A DNA stretch of 64,000 nucleotides, from positions 21,943-85,942 of the forward strand of contig NZ_MZGT01000014.1 of the NCBI RefSeq assembly GCF_002029255.1, in the 5' to 3' direction. Each line of letters begins with the position of its first letter. The stretch's first letter is position 1. A program made the translations under genes and the position numbers. The DNA comes from Clostridium chromiireducens. Lineage in GTDB: Bacteria > Bacillota > Clostridia > Clostridiales > Clostridiaceae. Positions 52,601-61,381 of this stretch are shown piece by piece. The notes beneath the pieces were generated by a model, which worked only from the letters and a program-made list of their open reading frames with translations, was not told the DNA's origin and ran no database searches.

Positions 52601-53617
52601 TTAATTTCCTCCATCAAAATAACTATTAATAAACTTTTCTCTACCATCACAATCATCTAAATATTTCTCTAATTTATTAAGGAAAAACTCCTCTCCCCAA
52701 GGTTGTTGCTCCCAATATACTTGCAAACCTATTTGCCAAAAGGCTTGTGGAAATCTTATAAATTCTCTTATTAATGGTATTTCTTCTTTCTTAATTTCCA
52801 TCCCTTTGCTATAAGAATTCAGTATTAAGTCTGCTTTTTCCTTGTCCCACTTTTCATCCTTCATAGCCCTTATTAGCAAAGATCCCAAGTCATGAATATG
52901 AGAATCTAATATACAATAATCAAAATCTATTATATTGATGTTTTTATTATTATCTATTAAAACATTGTGATGGGCATAATCATGATGACAAAATCCTCTG
53001 GTAAAAACTTCTTTCTCCATAACCTTTACATAATTATTTTTTTGAAGACCTAATATACTTTTTTCTGCTCTTTTTACTTCCTTCTCAACATTTTCTAAGT
53101 ACAGTAAGTCAAAACTCGATTTATATGCTTTTTGGTTTATTCTATTTTTAAAATCCAATATCTCATTTTTTCTAGTCTCAAATACATTGGTCCAAGAAAA
53201 CCATCCAATTCTAGGTCTCATTTTTAGTTCTAAAGTAAAGCCTTTGCTACATTGATGTAAATTTGCAAGTTCATTTGATATTGCTGCTAATTCTAAAGGA
53301 TTATCATAATTACTTACTCTTGAAGAAATCCACTTTGTTAAATAAACATATTTTCCATCCACACTTCCATATTCTCTTTTTTCTTTGTTCATAATAAACT
53401 CAGGAATATTGGTGAATCCTTTTCTTTGTAGGTGTTTCATAGCAGAAAAAATAAAATAAAAATGAGAGAAATCATATTTAATTACCTTTAAACAATATCC
53501 CTCATCTTTCGTAATAATTCTGTAGCTGTTTTTTACTTTTTCTATATTATCTACATTTAGGCTATAATTTTCTTCAACATAGCTTTTAATTTTGAGTATA
53601 TCCTTATTATTCTCCAT
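52601..53617 (-). CDS. cotS: CotS family spore coat protein (kinase-like fold)
   Basis: The 338-residue protein carries FCHHDYAHHNVLI and INIIDFDYCILDSHIHDLGS, the kinase-like motifs of CotS, and ends FPQAFWQIGLQVYWEQQPWG. It leads the operon that continues with the pseudokinase-like gene and another CotS. It is divergent from the family 4 glycosyltransferase at 53745 with a 127-bp shared upstream region. The ATG follows GGAAAG. Confidence 0.92.
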   Translation of the reverse strand: MENNKDILKIKSYVEENYSLNVDNIEKVKNSYRIITKDEGYCLKVIKYDFSHFYFIFSAMKHLQRKGFTNIPEFIMNKEKREYGSVDGKYVYLTKWISSRVSNYDNPLELAAISNELANLHQCSKGFTLELKMRPRIGWFSWTNVFETRKNEILDFKNRINQKAYKSSFDLLYLENVEKEVKRAEKSILGLQKNNYVKVMEKEVFTRGFCHHDYAHHNVLIDNNKNINIIDFDYCILDSHIHDLGSLLIRAMKDEKWDKEKADLILNSYSKGMEIKKEEIPLIREFIRFPQAFWQIGLQVYWEQQPWGEEFFLNKLEKYLDDCDGREKFINSYFDGGN

Positions 53618-53744
53618 AAAACTTTCCTACCAGCCATTATTTATTTTTATTATATGTATTTAAATAATTTATTGTGATTTAGATTCACAAATATTAATAT
53701 TAATTAATACTTTATACTATATATGTATTTATTGAGGTGTTCAT

Positions 53745-54887
53745 ATGAAAATTGCCATTGATGCTCGTAGTGCTACTTTACATCATGGGACCGGCATTGG
53801 TACTTATACTAATAATCTTATATCAGAAATCCTTTCTTTAGATTCGAAAGATTACTATACTTTATTTTGCACTGGAGAATTTAACAGTGCTTTCAATAAA
53901 GAAAATACAAATGTAGTATATTCTTCTGGTAGACATGGCGGTTTTTATGAGAAATGCTATATTCCAAGTCAATTGAATAGATTTCATGCTGATCTATATC
54001 ATATCCCTCAAAATGGAATAGGACTTGATTTTGATACAAAAACCCCTACTATTGTTACAATTCACGACCTGATTCCATATATTATGCCTGAAACTGTTGG
54101 GAAAGGCTATTTGGAAAGATTTTTACGAGATATGCCTAATATAATATCTAATTCCAGCGGTATTCTAACAGTTTCTGAATACTCAAAGAAAGATATTTTA
54201 AAATTCTTTAGTTTCTATCCAGAAGAAAAAATATTTGTCACTCCACTTGCTGCTAATAGTAACTTTAAGCCTTTAGATAAAAATAGTTGCAAGCTATATG
54301 TAGATCATACCTTCGGAGTTAAAGAACCATATATATTGTACATTGGTGGTTTTAGCTTAAGAAAAAATGTTTTAGGTATAATTAGAGCTTTTAGTAAAGT
54401 TTATAAGGACTTAGATAAACCATATAAATTACTTTTAGGAGGTCCTTTGAAAGATGAAGGTGAAAAACTTCTCACTTTTGTGAAAAATAACAACCTTGAA
54501 GATAAAATTGTTTTTTGTGGATATTTAGAAGATGATATTTTACCTATTCTTTATAGTGGTTGTGATGCATTTATTTATCCTTCTTTATATGAAGGTTTCG
54601 GATTACCACCATTAGAGGCCATGAGCTGTAAGGTACCAGTTATAACATCTACTTTAACATCAATTCCAGAAGTTACTGGCGATACTGCAATTTTAATAAA
54701 TCCACATAATATAAATGAATTAGAAAAAGCTTTAGTAACTCTTCTAAATGATGAACAATTAAAGGCTGATCTAAGTGAAAGAGGTTATTTAAGAAGTCTA
54801 GAATTCACCTGGAGGAAGACTGCTAAAAAAACTTTAGATGCATACAAAAAGTTATTGAGTAATACTCAACTTAATGGAGTAACCTAG
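53745..54887 (+). CDS. Family 4 glycosyltransferase, CotSA-like
   Basis: GT-B glycosyltransferase of 380 residues, paralogous to 48217-49338. It starts MKIAIDARSATLHHGTGIGT, with IVTIHDLIPYIMPETV, ILYIGGFSLRKN and YEGFGLPPLEAMSCKVPV in the same order. The ATG has GAGGTG upstream. Pairing with divergent cotS suggests a coat glycosylation role. It ends at a perfect palindromic terminator. Confidence 0.92.
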   Translation: MKIAIDARSATLHHGTGIGTYTNNLISEILSLDSKDYYTLFCTGEFNSAFNKENTNVVYSSGRHGGFYEKCYIPSQLNRFHADLYHIPQNGIGLDFDTKTPTIVTIHDLIPYIMPETVGKGYLERFLRDMPNIISNSSGILTVSEYSKKDILKFFSFYPEEKIFVTPLAANSNFKPLDKNSCKLYVDHTFGVKEPYILYIGGFSLRKNVLGIIRAFSKVYKDLDKPYKLLLGGPLKDEGEKLLTFVKNNNLEDKIVFCGYLEDDILPILYSGCDAFIYPSLYEGFGLPPLEAMSCKVPVITSTLTSIPEVTGDTAILINPHNINELEKALVTLLNDEQLKADLSERGYLRSLEFTWRKTAKKTLDAYKKLLSNTQLNGVT

Positions 54888-54900
54888 ACTTACCACCAAG

Positions 54901-54942
54901 CAACCGAAAGAGAATACATATATATGTATTCTCTTTCGGTTG
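54901..54942. terminator. Perfect palindromic terminator
   Basis: CAACCGAAAGAGAATACATA and its exact complement around a TA centre form a 21-bp stem between convergent genes. The same sequence type, interrupted by an insertion, occurs at 61980-62184. Confidence 0.85.
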
Positions 54943-54978
54943 TTCACGCTTAACTTTAAGTTTCCCACAATACAATAC

Positions 54979-56127
54979 CTACTGTGTTCTAAGCTCTTGC
55001 TTTAACTTTATATATTTATCATAATCACTAATTTCCGGAGCCTTTTCTTCTATATTACTTAGTATTAGAAGCGGACTATTACCAATAAAATTCTTCACTG
55101 GATTTTCTATTTCTTTATTATTATAAGTTGATAAATAACTTGAAAAGAATCTTCCCTCCTCTACATATTTTATAGCTTCCTTATTATTAGTAATTACATA
55201 TGTTATAAATTTTTCTATAAGTTTTTCATTATCATTATTCTGATTTAATATTATTAGATTATCTCCCTCAGATGCAAAAAACTTATTTGTTCCTGGTTTA
55301 AGACTCGGAACATTGCCCGCACTCCATTCGCAAGGTTCATTTAAAGCCATTATCTCTCTAATCGCATTGATTGAAGATATCCTAGCTAAAAATTCTCCAT
55401 CCTCTTGAAAATTTAAAACATTATTATCTTTTAAGTTCTTCATCATAGCTTGAACTTCTGATTTTATAACATCCATGTTTTTTTCATTATCGCTTAATAT
55501 CTCCATTGTTATTAAGTCCAACAGATCCTCATAATCTTGTCCAGTTGCATTAATAATACTAACTTTTCCTTGACTTTTTGTATATATATCCTTACCAATC
55601 CTTATAACATCTTCCCATGTATTCATGCTCTCTTTCTTATATCCGTATTTCCTTAACATATCCTCTCGAACATAAAAAGCTAACGGCTTGGAAGTTAATG
55701 GTATTCCTATAGCGTTTTCACCATACTTTACTTGAGATACTCTATATTTAGAAAAATTCTTAGCATAGTCACTTAAAAGTTTATTATCTTTATTATAGTA
55801 CTCATAACCGTTTAGTTTTAGTTGTTCAAAATCATATCTGTCAATTTGAGCTATATTAGGAACTTTATTTTTAACTTTATCTTCTGTTTTGCTAGTAATT
55901 ATCTGATTATGATTCTCTAATCTGCTTATCACAATCGTAGTCTTATCATTTTGCTTCATAAAATTATTAGCACACTCTACCAAATAATCATAGGAATTTT
56001 CATTTACTAAAAGTTCTATGCTTCCTTTAACCTGTTGATCCTTATTTGGTTGAAATAGGTTAATGCTTATTATCCCTATAACTAAAAGAGCTGAAAATAA
56101 AATAGCATATTTAATTTTGTTTTTCAT
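54979..56127 (-). CDS. Extracellular solute-binding protein, membrane anchored, no permease nearby
   Basis: The 382-residue protein resembles family 1 carbohydrate-type solute-binding proteins: residues about 37-90 start the first lobe, and PLTSKPLAFYVREDMLRKYGY with MNTWEDVIRIGKDIY is typical. The N-terminus has one hydrophobic helix (8-24) but no lipobox Cys, so it should stay anchored by that helix. No ABC permease or ATPase gene is adjacent. It lies 15 bp after a PTS EIIA gene and is almost certainly cotranscribed with it. Confidence 0.85.
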   Translation of the reverse strand: MKNKIKYAILFSALLVIGIISINLFQPNKDQQVKGSIELLVNENSYDYLVECANNFMKQNDKTTIVISRLENHNQIITSKTEDKVKNKVPNIAQIDRYDFEQLKLNGYEYYNKDNKLLSDYAKNFSKYRVSQVKYGENAIGIPLTSKPLAFYVREDMLRKYGYKKESMNTWEDVIRIGKDIYTKSQGKVSIINATGQDYEDLLDLITMEILSDNEKNMDVIKSEVQAMMKNLKDNNVLNFQEDGEFLARISSINAIREIMALNEPCEWSAGNVPSLKPGTNKFFASEGDNLIILNQNNDNEKLIEKFITYVITNNKEAIKYVEEGRFFSSYLSTYNNKEIENPVKNFIGNSPLLILSNIEEKAPEISDYDKYIKLKQELRTQ

Positions 56128-56142
56128 ACGTAATACCTCAAT

Positions 56143-56454
56143 CTATTTATTAATAGAGTTTATTTTTTCATGTACTTCAATTAGTTCCACTGCTAGATCC
56201 TTAAAAGTCATCGTTGTCATTAAATGATCTTGAGCATGAACTAAAAGCAGTGAAAATTCTATATTGTCATTTGCAGCTTCACCTTGAATTAGACTTGTTT
56301 GAGAGCTATGGGCATATCCTAATTCCTCATCAGCCCTAACTATTAGCTCTCTTGCTTCATCAAAATCACCACTTTTTGCTGAAGAAATCGCTTCCATAGC
56401 ATGGCTTCTAGCTTCTCCGCTATGCATAATTATATTCAATATTACCTCTTCCAT
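56143..56454 (-). CDS. PTS lactose/cellobiose family EIIA component
   Basis: The 103-residue helical protein matches the PTS EIIA Lac/Chb family. The probable phosphorylation site is the first His in LLVHAQDHLMTTM (near residue 75), and HSGEARSHAMEAI at 11-23 is typical. No EIIB or EIIC gene is nearby. The ATG has GAAGGGG upstream. It is followed by the solute-binding protein gene, an unusual pairing. Confidence 0.93.
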   Translation of the reverse strand: MEEVILNIIMHSGEARSHAMEAISSAKSGDFDEARELIVRADEELGYAHSSQTSLIQGEAANDNIEFSLLLVHAQDHLMTTMTFKDLAVELIEVHEKINSINK

Positions 56455-56583
56455 GTTTTTATCCCCTTCTTTTCTACCGGCATCTAAAAACTAAAACTAA
56501 GAATGCCTTACCCTTATAATCATTAATTTTACTACTTTTCTATGAACTTTTAAAGGATAAACTAACTTATTATTAAAGCATAA

Positions 56584-56625
56584 AGAAAAACTAGAATTAG
56601 CTCCATATATCACCAATTCTAGTTC
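56584..56625 (-). terminator. htrA terminator
   Basis: AACTAGAATT / AATTCTAGTT followed on the minus strand by TTTCTTT, about 47 bp past the htrA stop. Confidence 0.85.
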
Positions 56626-56671
56626 TCCATTCTAACTTACCTTTTCATTTTAACCTTAGCTATCTTTAATT

Positions 56672-57898
56672 CTAGTTTGTTTTTTCTTCTAATACTACTG
56701 AAACGTCAACTGTTTTCTTATCTCTTATTACTTCAATATTCATTGTGTCACCAGCTTTTTTGCCCTCTTTTATATCCTTAAGTTCTTTAAATGTTTTAGA
56801 TGATTTCCCATCACACTTTACAATAATGTCTCCGATCTTAAGTCCGCCTTTTTCAGCAGGTGAGTACTCATCAACAGAAGCTACATATATTCCTTCTACT
56901 AAGTCATATTTTTTAGCAGTAGCACTATCAATTTCTCTTATTTGAATTCCTAAATTCAATATTGGCTTTGATAAAGAATCAATTTTATTTTTTACTTCAT
57001 TTATAGGAATTGCGAATCCTATTCCTTCAATGTTAGTTTCTCCTAACGCTTGAGATCCTATCTTCATGGAGTTTATTCCTATAACTTCTCCTTTTGCATT
57101 TACTAGCGGTCCACCACTATTACCTGGATTAATAGCAGCATCTGTTTGAATTAAATTCACACTAGTTCCGCTTTGGCCTTCTATTGTTCTGTTGCTACCA
57201 CTTATAACTCCTTTTGTAAGAGTTTGTGCAAAATTCTTTGAAAGAGGTGTTCCTATTGCTATAACTTCTGCACCCGGATATATTTGATCTGAATCTCCAA
57301 GCTCTGCAACTGCTGGAACTGTAGTTCCCTCTTTTAATTTAAGCATCGCCACATCTTTTTCTTGATCATAATTGACTACTGATGCACTTACTTCTGTATT
57401 ATTACTTAATGTAACTGTAATCTCTTTCGCACCTGAAATTACATGGTAATTAGTTAATATATAACCTTCCTCATTAATAATAAAGCCTGATCCCATTCCA
57501 TCTACTTCTCCACTTGTAAATCCATTACTGGATGTACTTTTAGTTGAAACAATAACAACTGCTGGTGCAACTTTATTAAATGCATCTGCTGCTGACATAG
57601 CATCTGATGTACTTGAAGTAAAAGATTGAGGAATATAACTTGTTATTTGCTTTGTAGCTGCTACATTATTGGGTCTCATTATAGAATAAGTAATTCCACT
57701 TCCAGCCACGCCGCCTACCATAGTAAGAATTAAAATTCCTGCTATCTTTCCTAATAGACGCAGCCCCCTTCTTTCTTTCCTCTTAGGTTCTACATAAGCA
57801 TTACCATTATTTTGAAAACAGTTTTCCCATGAAACTTGCTGACCTTCGTTTACTGGTAATGATTCTACATCAATATATTTTTCATTATTATCACTCAT
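56672..57898 (-). CDS. htrA: HtrA/DegP-like membrane serine protease with PDZ domain
   Basis: Surface quality-control protease of 408 residues. A cytoplasmic N-terminus is followed by one membrane helix (about 48-68), a Ser-rich linker, a trypsin-like domain (about 105-300) and one PDZ domain (about 310-405). The catalytic triad is readable as His in LTNYHVI, Asp in EKDVAML and Ser in NPGNSGGPL. The ATG follows GGAGG. A good promoter and a 5' palindrome lie about 110-150 bp upstream. In Bacillus htrA genes answer cell-envelope stress. Confidence 0.96.
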   Translation of the reverse strand: MSDNNEKYIDVESLPVNEGQQVSWENCFQNNGNAYVEPKRKERRGLRLLGKIAGILILTMVGGVAGSGITYSIMRPNNVAATKQITSYIPQSFTSSTSDAMSAADAFNKVAPAVVIVSTKSTSSNGFTSGEVDGMGSGFIINEEGYILTNYHVISGAKEITVTLSNNTEVSASVVNYDQEKDVAMLKLKEGTTVPAVAELGDSDQIYPGAEVIAIGTPLSKNFAQTLTKGVISGSNRTIEGQSGTSVNLIQTDAAINPGNSGGPLVNAKGEVIGINSMKIGSQALGETNIEGIGFAIPINEVKNKIDSLSKPILNLGIQIREIDSATAKKYDLVEGIYVASVDEYSPAEKGGLKIGDIIVKCDGKSSKTFKELKDIKEGKKAGDTMNIEVIRDKKTVDVSVVLEEKTN

Positions 57899-58000
57899 AT
57901 ATTTTTCCTCCTAAATATAATATCAATTATTAACTTATCAACTAGCCATTGTGCCACATTATCTATGATGCTTTTAAAGTATTTTATACTTCAAGTTATG

Positions 58001-58052
58001 ACTACTAGTAATAGTAGTTCTATAATGATAGTATAAAATTATTATGTGTCAA
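58001..58052 (-). promoter_or_regulatory. htrA promoter with palindrome at the start site
   Basis: The minus strand reads TTGACA (58047-58052), 16-nt spacer, TATCAT (58025-58030). ACTACTA-TTAC-TAGTAGT (58001-58018) lies exactly at the expected transcript start, as an operator or 5' hairpin. Confidence 0.7.
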
Positions 58053-58098
58053 ATAAATGACAATAATATATAATTAAATATAATTTTCTTATTAAGGT

Positions 58099-58138
58099 GT
58101 AAAAAATAATATTTGTCTATAAAAATATTATTTTTTAC
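58099..58138 (-). terminator. Terminator after alpha/beta hydrolase-like gene
   Basis: GTAAAAAATAATATT / AATATTATTTTTTAC with a 10-nt loop, 28 bp past the stop. The stem is AT-only but carries its own T run. Confidence 0.75.
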
Positions 58139-58166
58139 GTTTAGTTCAAAAGAAATCTACTTAACG

Positions 58167-59168
58167 CTATGACTTCTTAACTAATTTCTTCGCATCTTTT
58201 AGAACGCTATTTATTCCATTAACAATTGTATCTGAATCTAATAATGAAAGTGGGGATCCATCAATCTCCTCTTTATATACTATTGTACTTGCTGATTGTC
58301 CTATATTTCTAATAGGATCTTCCTCTTTATCCGTTATCAAATAAAATGGTTTACTACCTAACAATCCATCGGTTTGACTATTAGACACATTCTTGTATAA
58401 GTTTTTAAATTCATTTGAAACTGCTTCTTTATAATTTGTTCTATTTTTAAAACTATTAAATTCATCTAATTCACTGCCAGTTAAATTCTCTTTAAAAGTA
58501 GTATTTTCACTAGTCAATCCCATTTTACTTAATAATGAGGTTAAACTAATGTTAGTGCCTATCTCTTCAAATATACTTCTATAATATTTTGCTTTCATTA
58601 GATCTTTGAACGGTTTAGTTTTGATTTCTTCTTCAGATATTGGATTAACCAACACAACACCTGCAACTGAATCTGAATATAAATTAACAAAATTTGTGGA
58701 AACTAAACTTCCATACTCTTCTCCAACTAAAATATACGGTTCTGGTGCCCCAGCTTTTCTAAGCAAAAGCTTTAAATCCTTAGCTTGTTCCTCAGGTGTT
58801 CTAGCATCCCCGCCATCATTAAATCCATATCCCCTTCTATTGTATATGAATGTTGAAATCTTTTTTTCTTCCAATTCTTTGCAGATTTTCTCCCACTCAT
58901 ACATATTAGTTCCAATTGTTCCATCAAAAACTACAGTATATTCTCCAGGATTTTTAATTCTATACTCCATTTTTTTGCCATCTATTCTTACATACTTAAA
59001 TCTTGATTTCAATCTTGCATTATCTACAAAACTATTTATAATATGCACTGCAAATCCTAAAACCAGTAATCCAATAATGAAAATTATACTTTTCTTTAGA
59101 ACTCTTCTTTTGCTGACTTTATCCTTTTCAACTTTATGTATTCCATTGGAATGCCATAATAACTTCAT
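58167..59168 (-). CDS. Alpha/beta hydrolase-fold protein with degenerate active site
   Basis: The 333-residue protein has one membrane helix (about 27-45) and then an alpha/beta hydrolase fold with FIYNRRGYGFND. The nucleophile elbow reads YILVGEEYGSLV, so the GxSxG serine is Glu. The usual C-terminal active-site His position reads DGSPLSLLD, with no His. It is probably non-catalytic or uses other residues. It starts 9 bp after tsaD, with its ribosome binding site GGAGAGG inside the tsaD end, so the two are coupled. The function is unknown. Confidence 0.8.
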   Translation of the reverse strand: MKLLWHSNGIHKVEKDKVSKRRVLKKSIIFIIGLLVLGFAVHIINSFVDNARLKSRFKYVRIDGKKMEYRIKNPGEYTVVFDGTIGTNMYEWEKICKELEEKKISTFIYNRRGYGFNDGGDARTPEEQAKDLKLLLRKAGAPEPYILVGEEYGSLVSTNFVNLYSDSVAGVVLVNPISEEEIKTKPFKDLMKAKYYRSIFEEIGTNISLTSLLSKMGLTSENTTFKENLTGSELDEFNSFKNRTNYKEAVSNEFKNLYKNVSNSQTDGLLGSKPFYLITDKEEDPIRNIGQSASTIVYKEEIDGSPLSLLDSDTIVNGINSVLKDAKKLVKKS

Positions 59169-59176
59169 ATTAGAAT

Positions 59177-60196
59177 CTACCTCTCCCCTAGCTTAAGATT
59201 GGGTCTTGCGTTTATATCTAAATTAGAGACTACTCCTTCTGCATAATTAAAGTAAGCTGCACTTCCAATCATTGCTGCATTATCAGTACATAGAATTGGT
59301 GACGGAAACAAAATATCTACTCCTCTTCTATTTCCTTCTCTTAGAAGAGTTTCTCTTAAATATGAATTAGATGCAACTCCACCCGCTACTGCAATTTTTT
59401 TAATTCCATTTCTTTCGCAGGCTAAAAATAGGTTAGTCTTTAATACATCTATTATTGCTTTTTGAAAAGATGCTGCAATATCAGCTTTATTTATTTCTTC
59501 CTCTTTCATTTTAGCTTTATTTAAATAGTTCAATACAGCAGATTTAACCCCGCTAAAAGAAAAGTCTAATGTATCATCTTGAAATTTAGCCCTTGGAAAT
59601 TCTATTGCATTTTCATTTCCTTCTTTTGCCAACTTATCAATTTTAGGTCCACCTGGGTATCCAAGGTCTAACGCTCTAGCAACCTTGTCATAAGCCTCTC
59701 CTGCTGCATCATCTCTAGTTTGACCAATTACTTCAAAATCTCTATAACCTTTCACATTTACTATAAATGTATGGCCGCCTGAAACAACTAGTGATACAAA
59801 TGGCGGTTTTAAATCCTTATGTTCAATGAAATTTGCACTAATATGCCCTTGAATATGATTTACTCCAATCAATGGCTTCTTTGATCCTAATGCCAATCCC
59901 TTTGCGTATTGAAGCCCTACTAAAAGAGCTCCCACAAGTCCTGGGCCATATGTAACCCCTATAGCATCAACATCATTTAATGATACTTCTGCTTCTTCAA
60001 GAGCTGCCTTAACAACACTGTCTATTACTTCAATATGCATTCTTGATGCAACCTCAGGTACTACCCCTCCAAATTTTTGATGTGTTTCAATTTGTGATGC
60101 AATTACATTAGATAAAATCTCTCTGCCATTTACTACAACGGCAGCTGAAGTTTCATCACAACTTGATTCTATAGCTAAAATTATTTTTTTATCCAT
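59177..60196 (-). CDS. tsaD: tRNA N6-threonylcarbamoyladenosine transferase TsaD
   Basis: Transfers the threonylcarbamoyl group to A37 of ANN-decoding tRNAs. The 339-residue ASKHA-fold protein has [14 protein letters not shown] at the N-terminus, the metal-binding [19 protein letters not shown] and [14 protein letters not shown]. The ATG follows AGAGGT. The intermediate is made by the Sua5-type protein at 23998-25047. TsaB and TsaE are not in this window. Confidence 0.98.
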   Translation of the reverse strand: MDKKIILAIESSCDETSAAVVVNGREILSNVIASQIETHQKFGGVVPEVASRMHIEVIDSVVKAALEEAEVSLNDVDAIGVTYGPGLVGALLVGLQYAKGLALGSKKPLIGVNHIQGHISANFIEHKDLKPPFVSLVVSGGHTFIVNVKGYRDFEVIGQTRDDAAGEAYDKVARALDLGYPGGPKIDKLAKEGNENAIEFPRAKFQDDTLDFSFSGVKSAVLNYLNKAKMKEEEINKADIAASFQKAIIDVLKTNLFLACERNGIKKIAVAGGVASNSYLRETLLREGNRRGVDILFPSPILCTDNAAMIGSAAYFNYAEGVVSNLDINARPNLKLGER

Positions 60197-60663
60197 ATTT
60201 CATACCTCTTTTATCACAAACAAAGCTAAACAAAAGAATCTTAGTTTAACTTTATTCTGAATTATAATACTATCTTCTACTAAAATCTATTTTACCTTAT
60301 ATTTATGCTAAATTCATGTGTTCTTCATATCGTTTAATATAATCTTAATAGTTAATCAAATATTTTACATAATTTAATTATATTACTTTTTAGTTACCAC
60401 TAAAACATTATACTTTATATATATTACAATATCAAAGTTAAATTTTCTTATATATGCTCAACATGTACTATATATTTATGTTACGACTTACTAAAATCGT
60501 AAATACATTCATTACGACAACCATACAAAAAAAATCGCTGAATATTCTAAGTTGTAGCTTGCTCATATATATGTAGTCGCTTCTAATCCATGATTATTGT
60601 ATAAATGCTATATATACTGTATATTTGAAGTAATAATTTAATTTTTACTTGAGGAGAATCTAA
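60197..60663. other. Divergent intergenic region between tsaD and RusA-like gene
   Basis: No gene is visible. The motif TTACGA occurs three times within 38 bp: forward at 60481-60487, inverted at 60497-60502, and forward at 60512-60518. The first two form an inverted repeat. The region otherwise is AT-rich with TATATA runs. Confidence 0.45.
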
Positions 60664-61356
60664 ATGTCTAATTATGCTAAGGTGGTAATTACAGGCTCGC
60701 CTATTACCAAATCGAACTTTAAATTACATAATACTAACGGTCGCGCAATTTTACCACATAGTTCTGGAAAATATCATGATAGGTACGCTTTATATGAACA
60801 AGAGATTGCATTGCTTGCAAGAAGTCAAAATCCAGATATCACTTTTTCTGAAAGTCTGATAGCTATATTAAGAGTATATTATAAAAGCGAAAAACGTCAT
60901 CCAGATACTATTAACATTACCAAAAGTATCTTTGACGGTATAGAAAAAAGCGGATTGATTATTAACGACGCTCAAATAACTAAAATTTTCACAGAAGAAT
61001 ATTATGATAAAGATAATCCTAGATTTGAATTAGAACTATTTTCTGAAAGTGAATATGATTTTGGGTATACAATCACAAAAAAAACTGTACCTACAAAAGC
61101 CAAGTTATATTCTCCAATAAAGAAAAGTGTCTTAAATAACCAATCTAATTCCTTAGACTCTAAGGGATTGAAAGAGAATAAAATACCAAAATCAAGTCCA
61201 AGTTATTTAGAAAATCATAGTGAGATTCCTAGAGATGCTTCAACTAAAAATATCCTTTGCAGCATCTGTAATAAAGTAATAACTTCAAATGACTATGTAA
61301 AAGCCGATAGTGGGAAAACTTTAATATGTAAAAAATGTTTTAATAAATTATTTTAA
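60664..61356 (+). CDS. RusA-like nuclease-fold protein with C-terminal zinc ribbon
   Basis: The 230-residue protein has an N-terminal region resembling RusA Holliday junction resolvases, with HPDTINITKSIFDGIEKSG and IINDAQITKIFTEEYYDK. The second acidic residue of the RusA KPDxDN pattern appears replaced (HPDTIN), so activity is uncertain. A variable linker (about 135-195) precedes a CSIC...CKKC zinc ribbon (about 199-226). The ATG has GAGGAGA upstream. No phage genes surround it. It is followed after 25 bp by an SGNH hydrolase gene, probably as an operon. Confidence 0.8.
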   Translation: MSNYAKVVITGSPITKSNFKLHNTNGRAILPHSSGKYHDRYALYEQEIALLARSQNPDITFSESLIAILRVYYKSEKRHPDTINITKSIFDGIEKSGLIINDAQITKIFTEEYYDKDNPRFELELFSESEYDFGYTITKKTVPTKAKLYSPIKKSVLNNQSNSLDSKGLKENKIPKSSPSYLENHSEIPRDASTKNILCSICNKVITSNDYVKADSGKTLICKKCFNKLF

Positions 61357-61381
61357 ATGTACATGTAGTTGAAAGGAATTA

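Noticed and set aside
58606..59196. 196-codon ORF antisense to the alpha/beta hydrolase gene
   Set aside because: Shadow frame; the minus-strand gene has a good ribosome binding site, a membrane helix and a recognisable fold.
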